A DNA stretch of 64,000 nt, from positions 50,346,850 to 50,410,849 of the forward strand of contig JARWIR010000005.1 in assembly GCA_029959085.1 (NCBI GenBank). Direction: 5' to 3'. A program made the translations under genes and the position numbers. Of this stretch, positions 1 to 12,783 are shown one piece after another. How positions within the stretch are numbered: position 1 is the stretch's first letter; the number at the start of each line of letters is the position of its first letter. The notes under the pieces are model-generated. The model was given only the letters and a program-made list of their open reading frames with translations, searched no databases and was not told where the DNA came from. The DNA comes from Nemophila menziesii. Lineage: Eukaryota; Streptophyta; Magnoliopsida; Boraginales; Hydrophyllaceae.

Positions 1-29
1 ACTCTAGGAGCGACCAATACACAGCGCGT

Positions 30-330
30 TGGGCACGGTATACCTCTCAAATAAGTTATATCTCAGCTTTGACTATGATTTTGACTACCGTCATGATGTT
101 TTTTCAAGGTGCGGTATACTACTCAAATGGAACGGTATACTGGTGGCCTCATATCGTCATATGGTTATCGTGAATCTTGACATGGGTAGGGGTAGCGGTA
201 TACTGCCTATTGGGAACAGTATGCCACTCGAGCAACCTTACTCTCGATATGCACTATGATTCCCCCTACCGTTGTGACTGGATAGACGTGCGGTATACCG
301 CCTGATGGGCGCGGTATTCCATTTCGACAT
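30..330. repeat. GGTATACC-type palindrome array, element A
   Basis: Copies or near copies of CGGTATACC occur near 38, 112, 132, 199, 290 and 318, some with flanking GC pairs (GCGGTATACCGC at 291). It occupies the same place, after the coding region, as the palindrome arrays of elements B, C, D and I, but the unit sequence differs. Confidence 0.6.
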
Positions 331-473
331 GTTGTGAACACGATTTTCTCCAAACTTTTCAGCCCAAACTCATCTTCTAGATAACCTACACATCAAAAAC
401 AACTTTTACCTACCTCATTACTGCAATACATACTAAAAACAACTATTCTAAGCTAAAACTATAACATAAAAAA

Positions 474-535
474 TTGTGGGTTGTCTCCTAGAAAGCACTT
501 TTGTTTAAAGTTATTTAAGTTTAACGTGTTACCTC
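474..535 (-). other. Conserved block after the coding region, element A
   Basis: On the plus strand the block is a GTCTCC segment, CACTTTTGTTTAA, a spacer, then AACGTGTTACCTC. The same arrangement recurs at 22049, 30255, 37490 and 47713, always at the end of the coding region of an Athila-like element. Confidence 0.6.
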
Positions 536-539
536 TTTT

Positions 540-3130
540 ATTTCTTGTTTATGTAGCCTCCCCAATTGTGGGTGAGGCTATGAATATCAACCACTCAGAT
601 ATTTCGACCTCTTTTGGGTCGAATTATCATTTTTGTCATCACCACTCGAGTAACGACAAACAGTCCCATCCACGCATTCTTGAAACCCTGTGGCTTATTC
701 TCTTGTTTGGAGGATTACCAAGCAAACTCATTGCCAACACCAAACTCACCTTCGGCTCTAGCCTCAAAGGGTTTGTTGTGGACCTTCTCCTTGATCTCCT
801 TGGTCACAACACACAAAACAAGAACTTTTGGTGACACCTTTTTTAGCTTTTTGTCCCAAACGGAGAATGTCTCAAGACTCTTTTTGTTGTAGAGGGTCAC
901 TATTCCCTCATGAACATCTATGATGCTTTGAATCATGGTCATTAATTGTCTTCCAAGTAATATAGGAACATGCTTATATGCATCATATTCAATAATAACA
1001 AAGTCAATAGGGATAGCCAACTAACCAACTTGGAGAAGAACGTCATTTATAATTCCCCCACATCTTTGCTATTGAAATATCTATAAACTTTAAATTGAAT
1101 GGAGTCTTCTTTGCACTCTTGATGTCTAGATTCTCAAAAAACGACTTGGTCATAGGGTTCACACTTGAACCAACGTCACACATAACTTTGATATCAAGTT
1201 TACCACCAATTTGGATTGGGATGTTGAAACCTCCAGTATCTTGAAGCTTAGGTGGTAGCTTCTCTTCAATATTCTTATATACTCTCTTAGTATGAGCCAC
1301 AATCTTGGTCTCAGTCTCAACACTCGTACTCTCACTCTTCTCAGATATAGCCTCCGTGAACACTTGTTGTGGTGTAAGCTCTTTCTCAACAGTCTCAAAC
1401 ACTTGGGCACTGAATTTTTCTTCCTTATAAGCCTCTACAAATGCCTTGAGCTTGATGTCACCCTTTTGATATGTCATATTCATAGGGGTAGGTGATGATA
1501 TCACTGAAACATTAGGTGGCGAATCTACCTTCCTCTTTTCTTATTCTTGCATCTTGGGTGAAACTACCTCTTCCTTCTTCACAGTTGATACTTCAACCTC
1601 TTCTCATCCCTCTCGGCCTCTTTCTCAAGCATCTCCTTGATCTCTTTCTCAATTTATTTGTCTGGAAGCTCAACATTTATCTATTCCAATCTTGGCTTGG
1701 TTGGTTCCTCAACTAACTTGGGAATCTCCACGACAATATCTACAACATGTGGAGATTCAACTACTTCATCAGCTTGAAGGCCAATAGCCTTACACAATTG
1801 GAACCCAGCACTGCCATCACCATTCTCTGTTTCCTTCATGTCATCTCTCATTCCCTGGCCCAGTTGTGGACTACCTTGTTGAAGCTTCTCAAGAACCTTG
1901 GCTATTTGGGTGACTTTCTTGCCCAATATCTTTAACGCGACAGATTGCTCGTTGAATCTCTAGTTATTGTCTCTCATATTGTCTTGTGTTAAAGTCCAAA
2001 AAGCTTGCATTGTTATGTTGATATCAGTATCAGATCTCTCTTGTGGATGTTACGGTAGAGGTTTCTAGGTTAGATTCTCAGCATAAGTATCATAGGTTGG
2101 TTGCGGTGGTGGTGTTGTCTTGACATAACCTTGGCCCCAATGGTAAGGACCTTGAGATATTTGTTGGAAATTGTTGTTTTAAGGTCGTGGTAAGTAGGAA
2201 TTACCTTGATTTATGGCCCCATTCAGATTAGAACATTGAAGCTCAGATGATTGTAGTACCCTTGTTGAAACCTAGTATTACCCAATTGGTAATTCCCACG
2301 GTTCGACATGAAACACACTGATTCCGGATTTCGTTCACACTTTTTCCATACATGATCGTTGACCCCACAACGCGGACAATCTTATGCTTCTTTCTCTACT
2401 TTTATCTCAGTTGGCTTTCTTTGAAAACCGTTCTCCACCATAGGTGCCAACCGCTTCAATTGCTTCTCCATCGAAGAGATCTTAGCTTCTACGGTAGTTT
2501 CACTATCTAAACGCAATGTACCTTTGGTATTTGTAATGGAAGCTCGCGACGATGGCCAAGTCCTCTCAGTTTCAACTATATTTTCCATACCAAGTGCAGC
2601 CTCTATAGGATCCATAGAGAGGAAACCTCCTCTTCCAAGGTTATCTACCCTCAATCTTGACACATAATTGATGCCTTGATTGAACATCGATAATTGAAGT
2701 GTTGGGGGATAACCATGAAGTGGATATTTGGCTAACTTATGTCGAAATCTCATTCCTGCCTCCCCTACACTCTCGACTCTGTCTTGGTGAAAACGTGCAA
2801 GTGCCATTTGATCCTTCATTATCATGTTATGTGGATAACAGTGATCAAAGAACTTGACTTGAAACTCGTTCCATAACGTAATCAAATCTAATGCTTTATT
2901 TAACCATTCACTAGAACTTCCAGTCAAGAAAAATAGAAACATGAAGTAATATAGTTGCTCGCAAGTAATGCCCTGAGTAAAGTAGGCATCAAAAATCTAC
3001 ATAAAATTCTGAATCAACCTCACTGAATCTTGTTGTGCTGCACCATTTTAGTGCCCAAATCTCATGAATTGACTCAACGTACCCTTGACCAGTCTTGAAT
3101 CCTACAACTTGGATCACTGAAGGGAGAATC
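540..3130 (-). pseudogene. Broken gag-protease polyprotein of element A
   Basis: Seen: the Gag core survives at 2382-2942, with the Athila-type segment around the SEWLNKAL and FFDHCYP words. A CX2CX4HX4C zinc knuckle (CPRCGVNDHVWKKC) lies at about 2327-2369, and a retroviral-type protease at 1043-1300 has DVGSSVN in place of the family's DLGASIN. The PILLGR segment is at about 950. The frame is broken by stops and shifts. After a shift, 555-690 encodes WMGLFVVTRV and then SLTHNWGGYIN, which aligns with the last 50 residues of the element I protein. Known of the family: Gag packages the element RNA and the protease cleaves the polyprotein. This copy cannot make an intact product. Confidence 0.75.
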
Positions 3131-3524
3131 CCTAATGGCTGAACTCGAAAAGCATTTCATTGACCAGGAAGACCTTGTTCGCGGCGTTGATTGTTGTATA
3201 GATCCCATTCTTGTGGTACACCTTGTGGAAGTACTACCTAGGGGATTTGATTTTTTTGATTGATATTGTCCCCAGGTGGTACATCATTTGCTCGTGGGTT
3301 CACTTGACCACCTTCTTTAATCACCTACAGACTTACTACCCCTGGTATTGCTTCGTTCTTCCTTTGCTCTCTTTCTCGCTTTCTCCAAGCTCGGAATAAT
3401 TCATCAGGGTCCGAGAGCATACACCAATACTTAAGAAGCCTGAAAGGGATAACAAAAACAAGCATTATACATATACAATTAAAAACTGCTACACTAAATT
3501 AACCACAATAACTAACTAGAAAAA

Positions 3525-3542
3525 TCCCCGGTATTGGTGCCA
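3525..3542 (-). other. Primer binding site of element A (decayed)
   Basis: The plus strand reads TCCCCGGTATTGGTGCCA, six bases from the LTR. The plant tRNA-Asp 3' end is TCCCCGGCAACGGCGCCA, so the site has several mismatches. Elements B and I have the same site with one mismatch. Confidence 0.65.
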
Positions 3543-3548
3543 AAAAAT

Positions 3549-5127
3549 TGGTGGGCCCATGGTGTGATAAAATAAAGATAATATAAGGACACCTTTCTGG
3601 AAAGAACCACGAGAAACTCTATGCAAGTGCACAGATCATTTGCAAGTAATAGTTAATAAGTAAAGTTCATTCTCAGGGATTTAGTCTGTTAGCTCAGACT
3701 CGTGTTCAGATATAAATGTAGATGATATTATTTGTTTAAAATAAAAACAGAAATAAAAGGAATATTTGTTTGGTTTTAAAATAAGAATTAAAGGCAATAT
3801 TAAAATAATAATGCAAATAAAATATAACTTAGAATGCAAATAAAATGTAACTAAGAAGTTCGGAGACGAGATATAGGTTAGGTCTGCTAGTATGCACCTA
3901 TCTTTCTGAATTTCTAATCTAATTATAAGGGTGAATTGAGCATATATAAGTAATTGAGATTCTATAATCCCTCTAACTCTAGTCAAGGTAGCTTAGAAAG
4001 CAACCTCAACAATATTAGGGGACTTGGGTAAAGGGACACAGTGCAATGATTGGTGGTGAAATCTAAACGCTAATGACTATCTAGTTAGGAAAACTCATCA
4101 AGATCACTAACGCTAACTAGACGATTATGTTAAGAAATTGAACCCCCCCCCCCTCCCGTTAAGGTGTCAGTTCTACTTACTAAAGGCAATCCTAACTTGA
4201 TCGGGGCTAAAGCTGGAATAAACGACTAACACAAAATACAGTTTATGAAATAAAATCTCAATTCAATTAAATTTAATCCCAAATAACATAGAATAAAAAC
4301 TAGAATTCAAGGATTATACATATTGCAAACCCAAGTTATGGAAAAATTAGTTCATGATTAAAGAAATAAATCTTCGGAATAAAAAGATCAGAAACATAAT
4401 TAAGCTAGGAATCTAATACAAATTACCCTAATGGTAGCGGTGGAAGGATGGAAGAGTGGTGTTATGATGCTCTAGCTTTTATTTCTTTCTCCCCAGGTCA
4501 GCTTGCTCTCTCTCTCTAATGAATTGTTGAATAAAATTTAGGCAAGGACTTGTTTATAATGTCAAATACTAATATATATATATATATATTAGGATTATGG
4601 GCTAGGTTTAAGTGACTTAATCCAACCCAAATACGCTTTCCTTAAAAAGTGGACTAGTTAGCCCATAGCAGCTGCAATTTAATAACATTTTCGTTACAGC
4701 TCTAAATCACAAACTGTTAGTGGCCACGCGTTTCTAATTCAAAGTAATATCTGGATATAAATGGAATCCTCTAAATTATATGTAAATCTCACATGGAATA
4801 AAAAACAATTCACTTTTTAAATCTGGTTGGCAACTCTTGCACTTTCTAAAAATGACTTCTTTGTCCTTTAACTCTTGATTTCAAATTTGATCTTATTTCC
4901 TCGACTTTTTATCCATACTTTGGCATCTAATATAATCCTTGTACCTAAGAGTTTCACACTTAACACACAAATTACACCTAAAATGCTCTAAAAGTAACAA
5001 ATCTCCAAAATAAGGCAAGAAATGAGATACTATCAAATAATAGGGGAAAATCCCTCAGCTAAAAACGTAATACACTTAAAATGATATCTCATGACTAATT
5101 TATTCTATCACAAATATGGAGACATCA
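3549..5127 (-). repeat. 5' LTR of element A
   Basis: It is bounded by TGGTGGG on the left and GACATCA on the right, so on the minus strand it runs TGATGTC to CCACCA. It is about 1.58 kb and is related to the LTRs of elements B, I and E (shared GTGTGATAAA next to the left end and TGATGTCTC near the right end). It contains a run of C at 4143-4153 and a short TA repeat near 4573. Confidence 0.8.
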
Positions 5128-5825
5128 ACCACGTATCATGGTAGTGGGTCTTGTGTCTAGGTAGTGGGCTACATGTGATAATGGCCTCTGCGAGATCATG
5201 GGATATCCTCGCTCGTTGGCTTCGAGCAAGGTGGAAGAGTTTGGTGGGCCTTTTCCTTTAGGATTTTCTTATCATGTAACCTCGAAGTCTTTCAAGATCT
5301 TTGAGGTCTTCATTTGGTATATTACATTTTCGGGGTTTAAGTGTCATTTCCTTTCTATAATATGTCTGAATACTTATTTCACTGTCATATGGCCATCGTG
5401 AGGCACACATCCATGTGATCCTTCCTATTTTCTGATACAAGTTGTTATACTCGACTGAAAGAAAATCCATTCCAAATCTCACCAGCTGTAGACATTGAAG
5501 TTCCATCATTTGTAAATCTTTATTCACTAGTCCTTACACGCACGCTCTATCACACCAACTTTCAACCAGACTTGGTCAGGTGGAGTAACCTAGCTCTCGA
5601 CTACCGTCCTTGTCGATGGTTTGGAATTGCGTCTACTAGTTCCAACATCAATTTCCTTGCTAAGGACGAAACATTATTAAGTTTTGTTTGATTAAGGAGC
5701 AGAGAAGACTAGTACACACAAATTTCATGCAAGGGTACAAAATTCATTGAGCCATTTTATCAGGTCTGGGGTACAAAAACGGAAGGAGGTCAGATTATGT
5801 CAGCAAAAAATAAATTGGTGAAATT
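5128..5825. other. Unassigned interval
   Basis: Between element A and the RNase H-like remnant I see no gene, repeat boundary or recognisable domain. Open frames on both strands are under 90 codons and unlike any family I know. Confidence 0.4.
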
Positions 5826-5914
5826 CTGACGAGGGTGAAGTTTAACATTGATGGGTGTATTGACAATAATACGGGCAAAGCCAGCATTCTTGGTGTATTT
5901 AGAGACGCGGATGG

Positions 5915-6716
5915 TGTTAGTCAATTAGATTTTTCCAAGTGTGGACTAACGGTGTTGACTCATTTGTGAGATATTCACTTGGTTAAAACCATGGAGAAGT
6001 GAATGAGAAATTGAGTATAAAAATTTTGAGAACAAAAAGAAAGAAGCTTAGAAATATATTTGCATAACCTGAGTTTTGATCACGGGACGTGTCACAAGTA
6101 ATCTGAAATAAGATGTGTTTTGTTCACGTGTGTGTAAATAAAACACTAAAGAAAACGTTACCAAAATTCTATCTTGTGACTGTTATCTAACATATGTACA
6201 CATGTAAAACTAAAACCCGTTGTCACTGAAGCAACGCGTTGTTTCATGTCATCATTCATCCGGGTTAACGGTTAAATGTCTCCTAATTTGAATAGTCACA
6301 TACCCATTGAATGGTGGTACATTGCCTCTTATTCATTTCTATAAATAGGGAGGCCTCCCACCATTTTTAAAAGAAGAATCAGAAAATTAAAATCTAAAAA
6401 ATTACTAGGTTTTTTTGCATATTCATATTACAAATTTTCGAGAGAGAAAGACAATACATTTTCAGTTCACCGTTGTCAATCTTTGTACAGTGCTGCTATC
6501 GATTGACTTGAGTCCGTTGTATCCTGGGAGATCATCTCTATCAACTGTGAGCACCATAGAAGGGCGAATAGATCTTAAGGACATTGAACCAAGTTCAAGC
6601 CTCTGAATTTCTTTTTGCATTTTGTACTGTAAGTTTATTAATTATATTTCTTAGTTCCTTCATTTATATTTAGTTAAATTTATTTGTTTACATGTTTTAA
6701 CACACCAGAAGCAACA
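5915..6716 (+). repeat. 5' LTR of copia element
   Basis: It starts TGTTAGTC after the target duplication and ends AGCAACA. It contains a TATAAATAG box near 6342 in an otherwise AT-rich LTR. Confidence 0.9.
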
Positions 6717-6891
6717 ACTTAAGATCTACTAGTTTTCTGTTGTGTTAATTATTTAGAAAAATAATTTTTTTATCTTATGTGAAAATTTTGTGTTTTTGGC
6801 TTTTCAAACTTGTTACTAGTTTGTTTTAATGTACTATCATTTTATGTAATTATGATAGTTGTGCATTCGTTTAGTTAATTTTTTTTTTTTG

Positions 6892-6893
<2 letters not shown>

Positions 6894-6971
<78 letters not shown>
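6894..6971. repeat. (TA)n microsatellite in the copia leader
   Basis: An almost perfect TA run of about 78 bases lies between the 5' LTR and gag. Confidence 0.95.
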
Positions 6972-6975
<4 letters not shown>

Positions 6976-7409
6976 TTGATTTGAACCCAGTAGCTTTATA
7001 GTCTTAAACACCTTTTAATCAAATTAATGTCATTTTGTACCGTAACATTTATGTACTTTTATTTGTACAGTAACATTTATTTACTTGTGTTTTTTTTTAC
7101 TATTTGTTTATCTAATTTTTTTTGTAGACTTTATTTGTTTTTGCTTGTACCCCCTTAATTTCCTTTTGTCCTCTACAACAAGAATATAAATAAAACTTGG
7201 GGGACTAACAAGAATATAGAAACTTGGGGAATTAAAGGATACTCTATCGATCTTCCTAAACAAGAATTTATTCTTTGTGATAACCTTGGGGAAACGTTTA
7301 GATTCCTTTTTGTTGTTTAATACTTTTTTATGAGGATCGTGTTTTTAGTTATTTTATTTCATTATAAAAACAATTTGTTGAATAATTGTGGTTTCAATTT
7401 GTGATAGAA

Positions 7410-8863
7410 ATGATGTCTACTGAGATAGGCAATGCGTCTGGAAATGATGGAACCGGTAACAACATACCATCTGCAATCCTGATTGTGAGGAATGCATTTG
7501 GCCCTATTGGACCCGCTAAGAAACCTGAGAAGTTCAATGGAAATGACTTCAAGAGGTGAAAACAGAAGATGGTGTTCTATTTAACCACCTTGATTTAACC
7601 AAGTACTTAACGGAAGATGCACCTACATTGGTTAAAATCCAGACATACAGACAGTTGCAGCAGTTGAGGCCTGGAAAAATGCTGATTTCTTGTGTAGAAA
7701 TTATATCCTAAATGTGTTGGATAATAAACTTTACAATGTGTACAGTCCTTACAATACTGCTCAGGAATAGTGGGAATCTCTTGATCGAAAGTACAAAACT
7801 GAAGATGCCGGCACAAAGAAATTTGTAGTGGGAAAATTTTTTGACTTAAAAATGGTAGATTCCAAGACAGTCATGAGTCAGGTACACGAGTTCAATTAAT
7901 ATTGCATGAGCTTGATTCTGAAGGCATGAAATTGGGAGAAACTTCAAAGCGGCTACTATAGTCGAAAAACTGCCTCCTCCGTGGAAAGATTTAAAGAATT
8001 ATTTGAAACACAAACGCAAGGAGATGTCAGTTGAAGACCTGATTGTGAGGCTAAGGATTGAGGAAGATAACAGGATGTCTGAAAGGAGGACCGGTAATCG
8101 TTTTATGGAGTCAAAGACAAATGTTGTGGAGCAAAACAGGCCCAATAACAAAAAACAAAAGAACTCAATCCAAGAGCAGTCGATCAACAATAAGAATATC
8201 AAGTTCTCTGGAAACTGTTATGTGAGTGACAAATTGGGACACCGTGCCAAAGACTGTCGAAGTTGCAAAGACAACGGAAAAGGCAATTTCAAGAAAGGAA
8301 AGCAAGTCCAAGCCAACATAACTGAGATTAACGATCTGGTTGAAGATGTCAATGAGATTGATCTCGCTGCAGTTCTTTCCGAAGTGAACTTGGTTGGGAA
8401 TCCCAAACAATGGTGGGTGGATACTGGGCCACTTCGACATGTATGCTCTGAGAGAAAGATGATCGAAACATACAAACCAGCGACAACTGAAGAGATCTTA
8501 TTTATGGGCAATTCTGCTACTTCAAAAGTACTTGGAGTTGGAACCGTTGTCTTGAAGATGACTTCCGGAAAAGAGTTGAGTCTCAATAATATTTTAAATG
8601 TACCTGATATTAGAAAGAATTTAGTGTCAGGTTCCTTGTTGAGTAAAAATGGATTTAAGTTAGTGTTTGAATCCGATAAGTTTGTACTCACTAAAAGTGG
8701 GATGTTTGTAGGCAAAGGGTACCTCTGTGACTGTTTATTTAAGATGAATGTAATGACCGTGGTACCCAAAACTACGTGTAAGAATGTAACTTACAATGCT
8801 ATTAATAATATTACTAATTATGCTTACTTGCTGAGTCTCCTAATTTATGGCATAACAGATTAG
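7410..8863 (+). pseudogene. copia gag and protease, with stops and shifts
   Basis: Seen: the start MMSTEIGN at 7410 leads into KKPEKFNGNDFKR, the usual opening of this copia Gag, then a stop at 7557 where the family has Trp. More stops lie near 7767 and 7897. The open stretch from 8003 carries the nucleic-acid-binding knuckle [14 protein letters not shown], whose second Cys is replaced. The protease has [12 protein letters not shown], keeping the catalytic DTG but with Pro where Ala is usual. The frame ends at 8863, just after a shift away from [10 protein letters not shown], the start of the integrase zinc-binding region. Known role: capsid protein and processing enzyme. Not functional here. 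Confidence 0.85.
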
Positions 8864-9724
8864 GACATGTGCATTTTAAATCTTTACATAAACTTGTGAA
8901 TTTAGGACTAATACCTAAACTCATAAGAAATGCGAGATATATGTTGAAGCCAAATTGGCTAAAGCTCCTTTTAAATCTGTGGAAAGAAGTACTGAACCAT
9001 TAGGGTTAATACACAATGATATTTGTGATTTAAAATATGTGCAAACGAGAAGCGGTAAAAAGTATTTTATTACTTTTATCGATGACAACACTAGGTATTT
9101 CTATGTGTATTTACTAAGAAGTAAAGATGAAGCATTTGAGGCCTTTAAGAAATACAAAAGTGAAGTTGAAAATCAACTAAGTAAGAAGATCAAAATACTA
9201 AGGAGTGACAGAGGTGGAGAATATGTATTCCATTTCGAGAAATACTGTCAAGAGCAGGGTATTATTCATCAAATTACTGCTCCTTATTCTCCTCAACAAA
9301 ACGGTATTGCAGAACGCAAAAATCGTACACTAAAGGAAATGATGAATTCTTTGTTGATTAATTCTGGTTTACCCCAGAATTTGTGGGGGGAAGCTGTCTT
9401 AACAGCGAATCATATTCTCAATAAGTTACCCCATAAGAAACTCGAGAAAACTCCATATGATCTATGGAAAGGACGACCACCTAGCTTTCAATACTTAAAA
9501 GTGTGGGGGTGTCTAGCTAAAGTAAGAGTTCCTACTCCGAAAGAAATAAAGATTGGACGTAAAATAGTTGATGGAATCTTTATTGGATATGCGAACAATA
9601 GTTCCGCTTATCGAATTCTTGTTCATAAATCTGAAAATGATGACATTCATGTCAATATAGTTTTAGAGTCAAGAAATGCACTCTTCTTTGAAGATATCTT
9701 TCCTTGTAAGATTAGACAAGGATA
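8845..9724 (+). pseudogene. copia integrase
   Basis: Seen: the zinc-binding segment [10 protein letters not shown] begins near 8849 in another frame. One of its Cys is now Tyr (KKCEIYVEA). From 8955 the core is open: HNDICD, then RSDRGGEY, then [10 protein letters not shown] supply the three acidic residues of the D,D-35-E site. [11 protein letters not shown] and [11 protein letters not shown] mark the C-terminal part typical of copia. It stops at 9723, before the usual linker to reverse transcriptase. The catalytic core looks intact but the protein as a whole is broken upstream. Confidence 0.85.
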
Positions 9725-9856
9725 AACGTCTCTTAAAAGAACCCATGAGCAGAGTCATATAGAGAATTAGACCAAGAGTCTATAAGTGAAGATGAACCGA
9801 GACGTGGAAAAAGGGATAGAACGGACAAATCCTTTCGTCCAGATTTTATAACTTAT

Positions 9857-11407
9857 TTGTTAGAAAATGAGCCCAAAACTTTTCAGGACGCAATGTCGAC
9901 TCCCGAAGCTCCTAACTGGAGAGAAGCTGTAAACATCAAAATTGAGTCCATCATGCATAATCATACATGGAAACTGGTGGATCTTTCTCCTGGAAATAAA
10001 CTCTTAGGGTGCAAATGGATTTTCAAAAGGAAGATGAACGCCGATGGAACAATTGATAAGTACAAGGCTAGGCTTGTAGCCAAGGGTCATAGGCAAAAAG
10101 AAGGCCTTGATTATTTTGATACATATTCACTAGTTAGTCATATAACATCCTTTCGTATGTTAATTACAGTTGCGGCGCTTAAAAATCTTGAGATACATCA
10201 AATGGATGTAAAGACAGCCTTCTTAAATGGAGATTTAGATAAAGAGATCTATATAGAACAACCTGAGAGGTTTGTGGTTCCCGGCCAAGAGAATAAGGTG
10301 TGTAAGCTTATCCAATCGTTATATGGTTTTAAACAAGCCCCTAAACAATGGCATGAGAAATTCAATCAAGTCATGTTGTCAAAAGGCTTTAAAATTAATG
10401 AATGTGATAAATGTGTGTATGTAAAAGGCACGAATCACGAGTATGTCATTGTTTGTCATTATGTGGATGATATGTTAATTACGGGAAGTAATTTAGATAT
10501 CATCAAAGCGACAAAGAAGATGTTGAATACGAGGTTCGACATGAAAGATTTAGAAGTTGCAGATGTCATTTTGGGAATGAAAATTATTAAAACATCTGAT
10601 GGACTTATCCTATCTCAATCTCATTACATTGAGAAGATTATTTATAAATTCAATAAATATGACTCAAGTCCAGAGAAGACACCTATAGATGTAAATTTAC
10701 ATCTAACTAAGAATACTGGCGAAGGAATAGCTCAGTTGGAGTATTCTTGCATTATTGGTAGTCTAATGTACTTAATGAATTGTACAAGACCCGATATTGC
10801 ATATGCCGTCAATAAGTTAAGTAGATATACTAGGACTCCAGGGCAAAACCATTGGATAGCTATTGTAAGAGTTCTTAGATATTTGAGATATACTAAGAAC
10901 TATGAGTTGCATTATACAAAATATCCAACTGTTCTGGAGGGATACAGCGATGCGAATTGATATCCGATTCAAGTGAAACAAAATCTACTAATTGTATGTA
11001 TTCACTTTGGGAGGTGCAACCGTATTTTGGAAATCATCTAAGCAAACATGCATAGCTTGATCCACAATGGAATCCGAGTTCATTGCTTTGGATAAAGCTG
11101 GAGAAGAAGCAGAGTGGCTTTGAATTTTTTTAGAAGATATACCGTGTTGACTAAGCCTATGCCATCTATCTGTATTCATTGCGATAGTCCATCTGCGATT
11201 GGAAGAGCACAAAGTAGCATTTACAATGGTAAGTCTAGACATATTCATCGTAGACATAATACCATAAAAGAACTACTCTCTAATGGAGTTATCTCAATTG
11301 ACTATGTGAGGTCAAAAGATAATATCGTGTATCCGCTTACCAAAGGGCTATCTAGAGAGTTAGTTTATAATTCATCGAGGGGAATGGGTCTTAAACCTAT
11401 ATCTTGA
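9857..11407 (+). pseudogene. copia reverse transcriptase and RNase H, split by stops
   Basis: Seen: the reverse transcriptase is open from 9857 to 10960, with [32 protein letters not shown] and the catalytic YVDDMLITG box, then [12 protein letters not shown] and VLRYLR. RNase H begins GYSDAN, where a stop follows (10958). The rest is picked up in shifted frames to SICIHCDSPSAIGRAQ, GKSRHIHRRHNTIK and the end LKPIS at 11407. Known role: copying element RNA to DNA. The stop in RNase H would remove that domain. The clade within copia is not decided here. Confidence 0.9.
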
Positions 11408-11969
11408 AAGTTTCCATGCAGAAACTCTACCTAGCTGACTGGAGATCCTAAGATCTAGGTTCAAGGAGACAACTGGTATGTAAATTGCAACTAGTTATAC
11501 ACTATAGAGGTTTTCTAAACCTCCTACCTATTCCTATGACGAGCAGACAGTGTCACCTGTAAAATATTAAGGTTAAGCTATGCTTTTAATGGTTCTTGTA
11601 GCTTGATAAATTTAAGTTGTGTAGTACAAGATACTCTTAACAAGTCAACCACCTATCTGATTAAGGAGTGGGCCGCTCCTACGAGAATTTTTAAAGTTGA
11701 ATTCTCCGAGAGTACTCATGAAACCAGGAGTTGTTCAGGGCCAAAATGAACAGAACAATGAGAACTTCAAGAATGTATCGAGGGGTGTTGTGTGATTTCT
11801 ATTGTCTTCGTATACACAAAAGGCCGAATAGTTAAAGACATCGCGTTCACTGGTTGGTGAGTATATCTGATAGATCTCACGTTCAAGGTCGTTGGCTACC
11901 TTTCTCGATGCAGTATCTCTCTACTGTCTTCTCTCTCGTATTTTTTTGGTTGGTTAGTCAATTTCCATT

Positions 11970-11981
11970 CATGTGGGGGAT
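11970..11981 (+). other. Polypurine tract of copia element
   Basis: The sequence ATGTGGGGGAT sits directly before the 3' LTR, where plus-strand synthesis is primed. Confidence 0.8.
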
Positions 11982-12783
11982 TGTTAGTCAAATGGATTTT
12001 TTCAAGTGTGGACTAACTACGTTGACTCAATGTGAGATATTCACTTGGTTAAAACCATTGAGAAGTGAATGAGAAATTGAGTATACAAATTTGGAGAACA
12101 AAAAGAAAGAAGCTTAGAAATATATTTGCATATCCTGAGTTTTGAACACGGGACGTGTCACAAGTAATCCGAAATAAGATGTGTTTTGTTCACGTGTGTG
12201 TAAATAAAATACTAAAGAAAACGTTACCAAAATTTTATCTTGTGACTGTTATCTAACATATGCGCACGTGTAAACTAAAACCCATTGTCACTGAAACAAC
12301 ACGTTGTTTCATGTCATGCTTCATCCGGGTTAATGGTTAAATGTCTCTTAATTTGAACGGTCACATACCCATTGAATGGTGTTGCATTGCCTCTTATTCA
12401 TTTCTATAAATAGGGAGGCCTCCCACCAATTTTTAAAAGAAGAATCAAAAAATTAAAATCTAAAAAATTACTAGGGATTTTTGCATATTCATATTACAAA
12501 ATTTTCGAGAGAGAAAGACTGTACATTTTCAGTCCGTCGTTGTCAATCTTTGTGTAGTGCTGCTATCGATTGACTTGAGTCCGTTGTATCCTGGGAGATC
12601 ATCGCTATCAATTGTGAGCACCATAGCATGGTGAATAGATCTTAAGGATGTTGAACCAAGTTCAAGCCTCGAAATTTCTTTTTGCATTTTGTAATGTAAG
12701 TTTATTAATTTTATTTCTTAATTCCTGCATTTATATTTAGTTAAGTTTATTTGTTTACATGTTTTAACACACCATAAGCAACA
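11982..12783 (+). repeat. 3' LTR of copia element
   Basis: It has the same ends and length (802 bp) as the 5' LTR, followed by GATGG. Confidence 0.9.

Larger units (their letters stand above)
1..5127 (-). mobile_element. Element A: Athila-like Ty3 LTR retrotransposon, truncated by window start
   Basis: Seen: reading on the minus strand, an LTR (3549-5127) is followed by a degenerate tRNA-Asp-type primer site, a broken gag-protease frame, a conserved block after the coding region, and an array of short GGTATACC-like palindromes running off the window start. The polypurine tract and 3' LTR would lie to the left of base 1. The order matches the better-preserved element I at 26034-34796. No reverse transcriptase or integrase core is visible between protease and the post-coding block. 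The base after the LTR starts ACCAC, which should be repeated at the other end if the insertion is intact. Inference: an old non-autonomous member of the Athila/Tat group. Confidence 0.8.
5915..12783 (+). mobile_element. Ty1/copia LTR retrotransposon, complete ends, defective
   Basis: Seen: two 802-bp LTRs, TG...CA ends, a perfect 5-bp target duplication GATGG (5910-5914 and 12784-12788), and the copia domain order gag, protease, integrase, reverse transcriptase, RNase H. The coding region has several stops and shifts. The LTRs differ at roughly one position in twenty by eye, so it is clearly older than element I. It sits in an RNase H-like frame. It cannot move by itself but its LTRs may still promote transcription. 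Confidence 0.95.

Noticed and set aside
8218..8769. Minus-strand frames within the copia element
   Set aside because: Shadows of the gag-protease frame on the plus strand.
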